From the NCBI GenBank assembly GCA_963556695.1, contig CAUWAG010000003.1, forward strand, positions 6,262,001-6,326,000: a stretch of DNA of 64,000 nucleotides. Reading direction: 5' to 3'. The notes under the pieces are model-generated. The model was not told the origin of the DNA. It did not search any database and saw nothing but the letters and a program-made list of their open reading frames with translations. Position numbers and translations under genes: made by a program. Source of the stretch: Anthostomella pinea (taxonomy: Eukaryota; Ascomycota; Sordariomycetes; Xylariales; Xylariaceae). Below, one piece after another: positions 54,247 to 64,000 of this stretch; the stretch's first letter is position 1; each line of letters opens with the position of its first letter.

Positions 54247-56280
54247 ATGAGCGGCTCAAACATGGACAGCAGACTCGACAAGATCGAGTCCCTCTTGACA
54301 TCCCTGGTTGGAGTTCAAGAGCAACAGAAGCCTGAGGACAAAGCGTTGGAAGCTCTCGGCGAGTTGATCAATAGACACCTAGAGAGTCTGACCGGCACCA
54401 TACACAGTCTGGACGAGTCGATCAGCAAGAATGTGCACCTGGACAAGGGCGAATTGAATGAGAAGATCGATTCCATCATCGACAACATGACGAATGACTT
54501 TAATGACCTTTCCACCAACCTGGAAAACTTGAAACGCACTTCGGACGAGGAGGCTCAGCATAAACTCGAACAAGCCGTCGCTAACATCCAACAACAGTTT
54601 CCCGCACTCGAGGAGGCGTCTCTAGAGCTTCAGACGCATATTCAGCAACTGAGGAAGAGCAACATCAGTCTTTCAGTCGAGTACGACCCCCTCGTCCGGA
54701 GCCCTGGGCGTGGAGTCCCCATGCAGACTGCTGTCGAGGACCCAGACTGGGCTGATATCGATGACTCAGAAGAGGCAGACGAGCGCATCAAAGCGCTTGA
54801 GAGCCGACTTGCCGAGGCAGAGAAAGAGGGAAACAGCTTGCGGGAGAACCTCGACGATGCCTTGGCCGAGGTCGAGAATTTGAAGACCGAGTTCGTCGAT
54901 GCTCTCAACACCCGCGAGGAGCTAGACGAGATGCTGAATTCTGATCTGCGACTAGAGCGAGCGCGATCTCGTGCACTCTTCAACCAGGTCTGTGACCTCA
55001 AGGGAAACATCAGAGTGATCGCCAGGATCCGCCCTGCCGCTGTGGATGCCGCCGAAGAAGACGTGGTGGACTTCGGCGAGCATCTGCCCGGTGACTTTTC
55101 TGACAAATGGGCGAAGCTTCGCATTCCCGTAGAGCGTAAGACCGTCACCGGCACAATAGCCACAGACTTGAAGAACTTTGAGTTTGAGCGCGTGTTCGGC
55201 CCAGAGGCGACTAACGAGGACTTGTATGACGAAGTCAGCGACCTGGCTATGTCGGCAGTCGATGGGCGATCGGTGTGTATCTTCTCGTATGGCCAGACTA
55301 GCTCTGGCAAGACGTACACAATGTCGAAGACCCAGGATGGCCTTATCCCTCGATCGATGGCAACCATTTTCGACATGGCGGCCCGCGATGCCTTGGACTA
55401 CAAGGTCACTATTGAGGTCTCCGTTCTTGAGATCTACCTAGACGACATCTTCGATCTCCTCCAGCCTCTCGTCAACGGGGAGAAAACGAAGATCCGACTC
55501 GACCAGGCCACGTTCCAAAACTTGGAAACGCTCCGCGTCGCCGAGGATCTCCTTGAGGAAGTCGTCACGCGCCGCGAGACGGCCGCAACTCAGATGAATG
55601 CAGGCTCTTCTCGCTCGCACCTTATCTTCAACATCCGTGTTCGCAAGGAGGCGATGACGGGCGCTACCAAGGGCAAAGTCGACACCGGCCTGCTTACCGT
55701 CGTGGACCTCGCGGGCTCCGAGCGCACAGCCTCAGCTGGTACCTCGGGCCTCGCACGGGAAGAGGGCATCGCCATCAACCAGTCGCTGTCCGGCCTGAAC
55801 CGCGTCATCACCGCTCTCGGCGACGGGACCCCTGCCGCCTACGACACCACTCTGACACGTGCCCTCCGCCCGTCTCTGAGCCAGGGCTGTCGGACTCTGA
55901 TGCTGGTGTGCGTGAGCCCAATGAAGGAGCATTTGTCCGTAACGCTACAGAGTATGGAAAAGGGCGCTGAAGCCACCAAGGCTCGCCTGTCGTCTCTGAA
56001 CCGCGTGGAGAAATCTACTGCCCCGGCTGCTTCCAAGCCAACTTCTAAGAACCCGAGCGCAGCGGGTTTGAAGCCATCCATCCCCGGTAAGTCAATCAAG
56101 CCATCGCCCCTCGGTTCCGGAGGTCGCGGCACGCCGGGAGCTGGGCCCAGCTCTAGACTAGGTACTCCTTCGACCCGAGGCTCGAGTTCGACACCAGCAT
56201 CATCGGCAAGGGGTAGACCTTCCTCTCGCGGTGAATCAGCTGCTCCGACCACACCGTCGCGCCGCACTGGCGGAACCTAG
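54247..56280 (+). CDS. Divergent kinesin-14 (C-terminal motor, Kar3-like), 677 residues
   Basis: A single exon from ATG 54247. Residues 1-250 are coiled coil and linker. The neck NQVCDLKGNIRVIARIRP followed by the motor is the kinesin-14 arrangement, so it should be a minus-end-directed microtubule motor. Nucleotide motifs: P-loop GQTSSGKT at 349-356 (usual GQTGSGKT), switch I NAGSSRSH at 451-458, switch II DLAGSE at 487-492. The microtubule-binding YRNSKLTxLLQDSLGG segment is altered to YDTTLTRALRPSLSQG. Residues 600-677 are a Ser/Pro/Gly-rich basic tail beyond the motor. The protein is open throughout and ends in TAG. A divergent second kinesin-14 or an accessory motor is likely, rather than the main Kar3/KlpA. 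Confidence 0.85.
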   Translation: MSGSNMDSRLDKIESLLTSLVGVQEQQKPEDKALEALGELINRHLESLTGTIHSLDESISKNVHLDKGELNEKIDSIIDNMTNDFNDLSTNLENLKRTSDEEAQHKLEQAVANIQQQFPALEEASLELQTHIQQLRKSNISLSVEYDPLVRSPGRGVPMQTAVEDPDWADIDDSEEADERIKALESRLAEAEKEGNSLRENLDDALAEVENLKTEFVDALNTREELDEMLNSDLRLERARSRALFNQVCDLKGNIRVIARIRPAAVDAAEEDVVDFGEHLPGDFSDKWAKLRIPVERKTVTGTIATDLKNFEFERVFGPEATNEDLYDEVSDLAMSAVDGRSVCIFSYGQTSSGKTYTMSKTQDGLIPRSMATIFDMAARDALDYKVTIEVSVLEIYLDDIFDLLQPLVNGEKTKIRLDQATFQNLETLRVAEDLLEEVVTRRETAATQMNAGSSRSHLIFNIRVRKEAMTGATKGKVDTGLLTVVDLAGSERTASAGTSGLAREEGIAINQSLSGLNRVITALGDGTPAAYDTTLTRALRPSLSQGCRTLMLVCVSPMKEHLSVTLQSMEKGAEATKARLSSLNRVEKSTAPAASKPTSKNPSAAGLKPSIPGKSIKPSPLGSGGRGTPGAGPSSRLGTPSTRGSSSTPASSARGRPSSRGESAAPTTPSRRTGGT

Positions 56281-56924
56281 AAAGGTAGGTTCGACAGGCT
56301 ATGACTAGGTAGTCTAAAGACATGAGTTCGGTGGCTAGCGGATGTAAGTATGATAGATTTTCTTTGTCAAATAGAGATATGCACTAGCGTACCGCTAGCA
56401 ATATGCAGTTGTTGTCTTACCTCCCCGGAACAGTGCACCACAGTGAATTTCTTTAGCAGTGCACTCCAGTGAATTCCCTTAAAGACGTCTCCAACTTAAG
56501 GCGATTGGTTATACTTGCCAGCAGGGCTAGGGCTCACATACGCGCACGGGTCAACTCTAGCGGCATATCCCCGTCTTCTTTCCTCTTTCGTGGGAAGGAG
56601 AATTTTCCTCTTTCATCACACAATTTGTCAACCCGACAGTACCAGCAATACCATCTTCACCACAATAATCATATCATCCAAGTAAGTCACTCTATCTCTG
56701 CAGCAGTCTTTAACCAGAATGAGACTGACAAGCGACCCAGCATTCGATACGTCGACTTTTCACGAGGTAATTGTGGTTTCCCACACCTCGCTTTCTGCGC
56801 GCAAAGGGCGCGCAAAGGGCGCGTCCCAAAATCCCTTACCAACTCGACACAGGTGCAATCTAAAATACCCGACACTGTCGTCAAGTCAAGGACCGCCGAC
56901 CAAGACGAACCAAGAGCGCCCATC
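56281..56924. other. Intergenic, no gene recognised
   Basis: Includes the duplicated GTGCACYmCAGTGAATT near 56432 and 56460. Nothing coding. Confidence 0.35.
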
Positions 56925-57690
56925 ATGTCGTCCAACCGCACCCTCATGGACTGGAACGCGGATGTCCTGAGGACATCCTCATTGTTTACCAGAAGACATT
57001 GAAGCCGAACCCTGCGCAATTGGCTGCCATCGTGGCCTCTCTCCACGAGATGGGCTACACCTTCACCGGATCTGCACGTCGCGGTGGAATGTGTAACGAC
57101 ATCCAGCGACGTCTGATCACCAATATCCGCGCCGCGCTTACGCGTTACTATCAGCGTGACAACACCACGAAGGGTGGCAATGCGGAAGCACCACGAACGC
57201 CAATGGGGCCGTTCTCTACAACTGCGGATGGCCTTACCGCCATTGGCACCTCAAAGCCGGAAGATAATGAACGAACACTTCTTCGCGCACCAGGTTCTTC
57301 TTCGGCGTGCTGCCAACCCGGCTCTTGAGGTGCAGTTCGACACGCCCATCGCCACCAGTTCGATTACTTCTACACGAGTCCCGAATAGGGTATCTGCCCG
57401 CCCGAAGGTACGGGTTATCATGTACCCCAACTGCTCCAGTGTTTGAGCTAATACGTGGCTATTAGCCGATGACGATGCCGGCGACGATGCTGGAGACGAT
57501 GTCAAAGAAGACGACGACCGGTAGGAACACCGCAGAACAGTCAGGCTTCCGCCAAGAATGCCGGCAAGGCTTCTGCTAGCAAAGTCAAGAAGCAGACTAC
57601 CCCCAAGAGTCGCAAGCCGTCCGATCGCGGTCGCCATCAGTGCCTCTGTCAACACTGCTGCCAATGTTGGATGCAGATGACAAGATGAGA
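56925..57690 (+). pseudogene. Remnant of a small lysine-rich nuclear-type protein gene
   Basis: ATG 56925 reads MSSNRTLMDWNADV. After loss of about one base at 56965 the next frame gives PEDILIVYQKTLKPN, AQLAAIVASLHEMGYTFT and RRLITNIRAALTR, the helix-turn-helix-like start of a common family of small ascomycete proteins. After a likely intron ending GGCTATTAG at 57465, acidic (DDDAGDDAGDDVKEDDD) and then Lys/Ser/Pro-rich (KNAGKASASKVKK) stretches follow in changing frames. The order and composition fit; frameshifts make a working product unlikely. Confidence 0.45.
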
Positions 57691-58831
57691 TTGTGGAAGC
57701 AGGCCTCTGCCCCTTCGCCGGGTACGTCACAACAGAAAGTTAGGGGTTGGCAACGTTCGTTCGCTCGTTCGTTTTTCTTTTCGTTTGTTTAGTTGGTCAG
57801 GCCGGGGAGGAGAAGCTGAGGGGAAGAACTGCCCTCGGGGCCTAATGAATGAGAAATTTCGGTTTTGGGACACACATCTGGCGAGACTTGCCTTCGGTCA
57901 TGTGATTCTTGCGCGCGATGTTGATGTTTCATGGATGCAGTTCCTCAGTCGGACTCGGCTGCTCATATCCAGGTCGCTGGTAGGCCAAGCAGTGGCATAA
58001 GCAGCAACTCGCTGCTTATTCCAGTGCATTTCTCCTGGGATACACAGTCATTGCAGGCGATTATGCCGTTTTTGATCTCAACCCCTTGCCAGGTCCAGGG
58101 GCGACGGGCGCGTCGACTTCGGCGTCTGGAGCGCGGCCCAGTACTCGCAAGCCATTCCTTATGAGGCAGAGTTGTATGCGGCAGGCGTTTCATTTGAATA
58201 CGGGGTTGGCAAGGTTGCGCTGCAGGGTTCACGGGTCACCGTGGAGGAGCGTTATACCTCGCGTACGAGCACGAGCCCTGTTGCTGCCACGGCGTTGTTG
58301 CCCTTGCGAGAGAGTAGGTTCCCCGTGAGACCCAGATGGGCCCCTTTGATAGACAAGAGGGGGCGCGGCTTCCTCAGCCAAGTTACGGCGCGCCGATGAT
58401 CGAACAGTACAGAACATATGAACGTGGTGGCTTGGCAACGTTGGTTTTACCGGTCGACCAGAGGCACTGCACGTTTGGAAAGCATGGCAGGGGACAAGCG
58501 AGCTTCCGCCAACGTGTGTCGACCAAATGCAGACGGCACATGACGGCATTGCGAGGACTCTGGGAGAGTTTGTATCTCGGATGCAAGGAAGCGGCAGGTA
58601 GTTCGTTGCCACCGGTCGACCAGTTGCAGATGATAGATTGGCGAGACCGATGAGGGCATCGAGATCTTTTGCGGGGAAGGTTATGATTCGAAGGTACAGG
58701 GGACGGAACGTCGCCAAGGTGAGGGGGAATGCGACGTTGTCTGAAGTTCGTATTGAGGTCTGACTCCTCTGGGTTCACATCAAGTGGATGTAACCCCACG
58801 ATAATTAAGTCTCCTCCGGCAGTGGCTAAAG
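57691..58831. other. Spacer with an unrecognised coding fragment
   Basis: At about 58100-58260 the plus strand reads GDGRVDFGVWSAAQYSQAIP, YEAELYAAGVSFEYGVGK and VALQGSRVTVEERY, which looks like real protein. No start or family was found. Confidence 0.35.
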
Positions 58832-59011
58832 TGTCAAATGGCACGCAAGCCACAGTGGCGTTCAGGGAGGTGGCAGTGCACCAACAGGGCCTCCAGGGCA
58901 ATTTCGGGCCCTGTAGCTTACAACAGCAGATCCTTCAGATACAGACAATCAATCAGGATCACCAGAATACACCTCATCAACAAGATCAACCATAATACAC
59001 GCTGTTTGACA
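58832..59011 (-). mobile_element. Solo LTR, family A, copy 4 (180 bp)
   Basis: TGTCAAATGGCACGC ... GCTGTTTGACA with the perfect duplication TAAAG at 58827-58831 and 59012-59016. Confidence 0.93.
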
Positions 59012-59095
59012 TAAAGAGGACTTCGGTGACGGATACAGCTGTTCATGATCTTTCAGCACAACCAGGCCAGACCAGCATGGATCAATATTTACTAC

Positions 59096-61048
59096 TTATG
59101 TGGGCGGCTCAGACCCCGACATCACAAAGGGGCGCCGTCTAGTGTCCTCATCCTCAGTCCTAGTGGCAGCATTCAGAATCCGACTCTGGACGAACGACAT
59201 GATCGCCGCGTCCGTCTCTTGCGCTCCGTTCGGCTTCCCTACATACGATGCGGCTGTCTTGGTGCGGACAGCATTCTCCAGCGTTCTCTACAATTTCTCC
59301 AATCCCGGCCTGTATTTCGGCTCGCTGGCAAGACACCGGAGGAGCAGCTCTCTCAACTCCTCATCCAGGTGGTCGAAGGGCATCGGATCCATCGGGTCGT
59401 CCGGGAGTAGCTCGCCTCCATTCTGTCACAAGGCCGTGTGACGATCAGGCCTGCAGTACAACTGGTCAGGACTGATGGATAGATAAAGCTAGATTCAACG
59501 ATCTATGAAGAAGGAAGAAGGAAGAAGGAAGGCCGCTTCAGGTGGGAGGTGGGCCTCCCATATATATAGGTACATGTGGAGGTACAATGTACTTGTACCG
59601 TAACAGGCCGAACCATGGGGGGGGGGGGTATTTGGTATGTTGTTCTGCAGACAGGAGCAATACTAGTCAGGCGCGGAGGCCATGTATATGTACATGAAGG
59701 TTCTTTGTTCTCCAGGATGCTTCCTGACACATTCGTCCATATCTCGGGTGGCAGCTTTTCGTCGGTGACTTCCTCGTCGTCATCGTCGTCGTCGTTGTCC
59801 TTCATGACTACATGCTCGTTTTCACCAGTCTTGGGGTCCGGTTTGCTACTTGCTGTTCCGTCGTCTTTCTTTGTCCTCTTTCCTCCTGGTTTGTCATCGT
59901 CATCATCGTCGTCATCGTCGTCCTTCCGTTTTGAACCAGTCACAATCCTCTTCGGCTTGTATAGGACGGTTTTATCATCGGCATCCCCAGAGGAGTCCCA
60001 CTCAAAGTCCACTTCTATTATCAACAGTTTTATGATCTGCGAAGCTAGTAGCACCTATCACACACATAGCCAACGGTATGCTCATACACGTGCTGCCTGG
60101 AACAAGTTCAGCCGTACGGCTGCGTTGTCATATCCACTGATAGACATGGTCAGTCATTTTGGAGTACAGTAGATTGTGAGGCGAGTTTGGGTGCCATACG
60201 CGACAGGTGCTGCCGCACCTCCTCCTGGAAGTGTCCCTGTACAGCTCCCAAAGTCGATCAGCCTCAACGTTGGGATTCTTCCGTGTTCTTCAGCGGCGAG
60301 GTCATCAATGAGAACTACCCGTATGAGTAAGCAACGGCGTCATGAGTATATCTCATCACTTTAAGCAGGCGTCACTCACTGTTTCCTTTGTGCATATCTC
60401 TATGGCAGATGTCGCTCGGTGCACGCCTTCACCACTGAAATACGTCAGCCCCTCAGGCAGTCGGTCGCGACACGAGGAAAAGGTTAGAATACCATTCAAG
60501 ATCACTTACAGCATAGGAAGAAACTCCAAAGCACTCGATTTGGTATCGTTTCTTCCAACTCTCTGGGATTCACAATGAGATTCAGTATGCTCCCGTGTGG
60601 GATGTATTTCATGATCATCATGGGTCCCGGGAGTGCACCTTCGCTAGGTGGCCTGTCTCGATCGAAGACCATGCGGACGATGTGGGAAGCGCCACGGACT
60701 ACCTGCATTCGTTAGTCATGGACATTGCCCTCAGCCTTGGGTATGAAGATGTCAACCTACCTTCATCCATTGTATCTCGTTGCGCAATATGTTCTCATAA
60801 GTTGCTAGTCGATCGGCGCTCTTCCCTATTGCTCTCTTGACCACCAGTCGCCGCGTCTGCTTCGAGTCGGGGTTGGTCTCCAAGACGCGAGCGCTGTCGA
60901 ACACTCCCACGCCAATCAACTTTTCAAACTTCAGGGTACTCTTGCTGTTGAAATACTTCTTGACATCTTCTACAGCCGGGTGCCATTCATCGGATGACCC
61001 GGCTGACCCATACGATGACACGGGTAGACTCGGGAAATTGTAATTCAT
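59096..61048 (-). pseudogene. Protein kinase gene broken by a solo LTR and an in-frame TAG
   Basis: ATG 61046-61048 (MNYNFPSLPVSSYG). Exon 1 (61048-60761) holds the glycine loop LIGVGVFDSA and the Lys in RLVVKRA. A 58-bp intron with ACTAAC leads to exon 2 (60702-60510; VVRGASHIVRMVFD, MMIMKYIPHGSI). Further exons give a degenerate catalytic loop (GVHRATSAIEIC), the Mg-binding LRLIDFG, and NLFQAAR|IIKLLIIEVDF. An acidic stretch with poly-Asp then leads to PPEIWTN, cut by a 306-bp LTR; taking it out with one duplication joins PPEIWTN|GGELLPDDPMD in frame, followed by LDEELRELLLRCLASEPKYR, typical of the C-lobe. TAG lies at 59288-59290; the frame goes on to TAA at 59096. The kinase lacks the HRD Asp, so it may have been a pseudokinase before insertion. 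Confidence 0.75.
59424..59729. mobile_element. Solo LTR, family D (306 bp), inside the kinase gene
   Basis: TGTCACAAGG ... TTCCTGACA with the 5-bp duplication CATTC at 59419-59423 and 59730-59734. Insertion adds 311 bp and destroys the frame. A G run of 12 lies inside near 59618. Confidence 0.92.
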
Positions 61049-62284
61049 GGCGCTCCACCAGCTCACGATTCATTTGCTACATGGAAGTTGTTCGAGTACC
61101 GTCCATTCCGGGTCCAAGGGAGACAATGGCACAAATGGTTTGTCTCAAGGATCGCCATCTTTCTAGGTTAGCTCGATCTGGCGGACAAAGAACACATACC
61201 ACTGGAAAAAGTGCAGCGCATTGTACGCATCCGGTGTGAATATTCAACGGGATCCCGAAAAAAGATGACCCGCTGCACATTTTCTTTTGATAGTATGATG
61301 TGCAGCCACTGCCTGAGGTATGGAAGTAATGCATCGAAATGTTGCATATCGTAGTTGGCCTTATGCTGTCGTCTGTGACCATGTCTCTCTCGCAAGGTTT
61401 TAATTGGGTCCGAGCCGTAGACTTTAACATGAAGCAAGCACAATTTCCTACTCGGGCCGCGAGAGATCATCTAAAATACCACCTCTCCTTCCCGAGGATC
61501 CACGCCGATGTTCCCGCCATGCGCGACGGGGCCTCGAAACGCCCTAACTAGCATGAACCCTGTGAAGTCCACTTCTCGTGTCTGGAAGTGAAGCAGAAGG
61601 CCCACCGGTGAATAAATCATATCAGACGATGATCATGTGATTCCCGTATTGTCTCCACCCCGTTGAGAGACTGTGCACAACGCATCATTCTCGGTGTTGA
61701 ACTTTGGGGTATGTGGTACCGAGGTTGACCACATCTCTCGCCTTCCACGACACTGGCCCGGGGAACGGAGGCTCCGCGGCCGCTACGGCAGTTAGGGCGA
61801 CCCGGTGGATAGGGGCGACTTGGCACGTGGTTCCCCATGGGGAACAGACCATAGACCAGGTTGTTGGTCGCACACGCTTTTCATTAGCTGCCGGGGAGAG
61901 CTTCATGTTGATTGGCAGGAGGATCGTGACCACTACATTAAGTCAAGGATTGCTATACGGGGAATCCATGTCACTGTATACGAGGTGGGTCAGCAAGACC
62001 TCTGACTGAACGTAGCGGCGTCCCTCCCACGGGAGGTAGTCCTTGCGAACGGCCCACCGATGGATGGGTCTTCCGTACGAGATGAGGTTCCTCTAATCAC
62101 CGACAACGTCCCCCAATTTCCACCAATAAACATGAATCTGGGTACGTAACGATGCTGGCCATGAGCCGCAGTGGTATGGATGATGCATCTCATAAGACTG
62201 CACCGAGTTCTCGAGGATGTCGCCCACAGTCGTTGGTCCACGACAGGCACATCTAATCCACGTCCTTCCACTCGCTCTACCACA
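61049..62284. other. Intergenic upstream of the galactanase
   Basis: A coding-like minus-strand frame at 61168-61470 (RQWLHIILSKENVQRVIFF) is not recognised. The last 100 bp include TCTAATCCACG and a pyrimidine-rich leader before ATG 62285. Confidence 0.35.
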
Positions 62285-63613
<1,329 letters not shown>

Positions 63614-64000
63614 GCAGCGTCAGTTCATTCGCGCGGGCGGCTCACAGGAGCGGGAGGCAAGAAATGTCAAATTGACAAATCAGCCAACGACGAAAACGGC
63701 AAGCGCAGGAGATAATCTCATACCAACTGTTGTACATAGTCCTTTGTGCGATGCGAGTTCTCTTTGTCTTCTGTCTCGACGCCGCCTCAATCGGCGGACA
63801 AAGAGCAGCCTGGCGTGGGGCCGCTGGGGACTGGAATGCTTAGTCTTGCGGCGAATTTGCCGCATTCGAGACAATGAAGACATGACATCTCGAAAGAAGC
63901 CCGCAGCACGCGCGATCTCCCGTCCGTAGCCCGGCCAATTGTGAAAGTCCCCCAAATAGTCTCTCGTCCTGACCCTGACCCTTGCCCATACCCGTTCCCG
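63614..64000. other. 3' flank of the galactanase gene, no gene recognised
   Basis: CTGACCCTGACCCTTGCCC at the right edge is a short repeat; nothing coding seen. Confidence 0.4.

Overview
The window is nuclear DNA of a filamentous ascomycete (Pezizomycotina). The evidence is: short GT-AG introns (48 to about 160 bp) with CTAAC/CTGAC-like branch sites; gene families typical of that group (F-box/ankyrin proteins, fungal amidoligases, a 2EXR-type protein, a DUF7707 GPI protein, a GH53 galactanase, a type I metacaspase); small solo LTRs; and premature stops of the kind left by C-to-T (RIP-like) mutation. The class cannot be fixed from this sequence alone.

Layout. 0-9 kb: a broken short-chain dehydrogenase at the left edge, solo LTRs, a short non-LTR element, and a head-to-head pair of F-box-like/ankyrin genes (one intact but with its stop codon supplied by a retroelement tail, one broken), then a broken cysteine-bearing gene. 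10-16 kb: a two-domain dimeric alpha-beta barrel protein, a small secreted protein, and a 2EXR gene with four in-frame TAG codons. 16-22 kb: a nest of mobile elements and a third F-box/ankyrin gene hit by a 160-bp solo LTR, an 84-bp tRNA-like element and a 452-bp solo LTR just past its stop. 22-45 kb is the gene-dense, mostly intact part: Ser-rich GPI protein, amidoligase 1, secreted carboxylesterase, tRNA-Met, 3-beta-HSD-like dehydrogenase, F-box protein, metacaspase, a hydrophilic stress/allergen-like protein, an RNase H-fold protein, amidoligase 2 and a DUF7707 GPI protein. 45-54 kb is gene-poor and repeat-rich, with remnants of a NACHT NTPase and of an OLA1-type GTPase and one intact secreted protein. 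54-64 kb: a divergent kinesin-14, a gene remnant, a protein kinase interrupted by a 306-bp solo LTR, and an intact GH53 endo-galactanase with a 5-nt microexon.

The genes do not form one pathway. The consistent theme is an accessory, repeat-prone region in which the F-box/ankyrin, NACHT, kinase, 2EXR and SDR genes are decaying by two routes that can be read base by base: insertion of small elements with intact target-site duplications, and in-frame stops that are mostly TAG. Housekeeping-type and secreted-enzyme genes between them are intact. No reverse transcriptase, integrase, transposase or CRISPR array was seen; every LTR found is solo.
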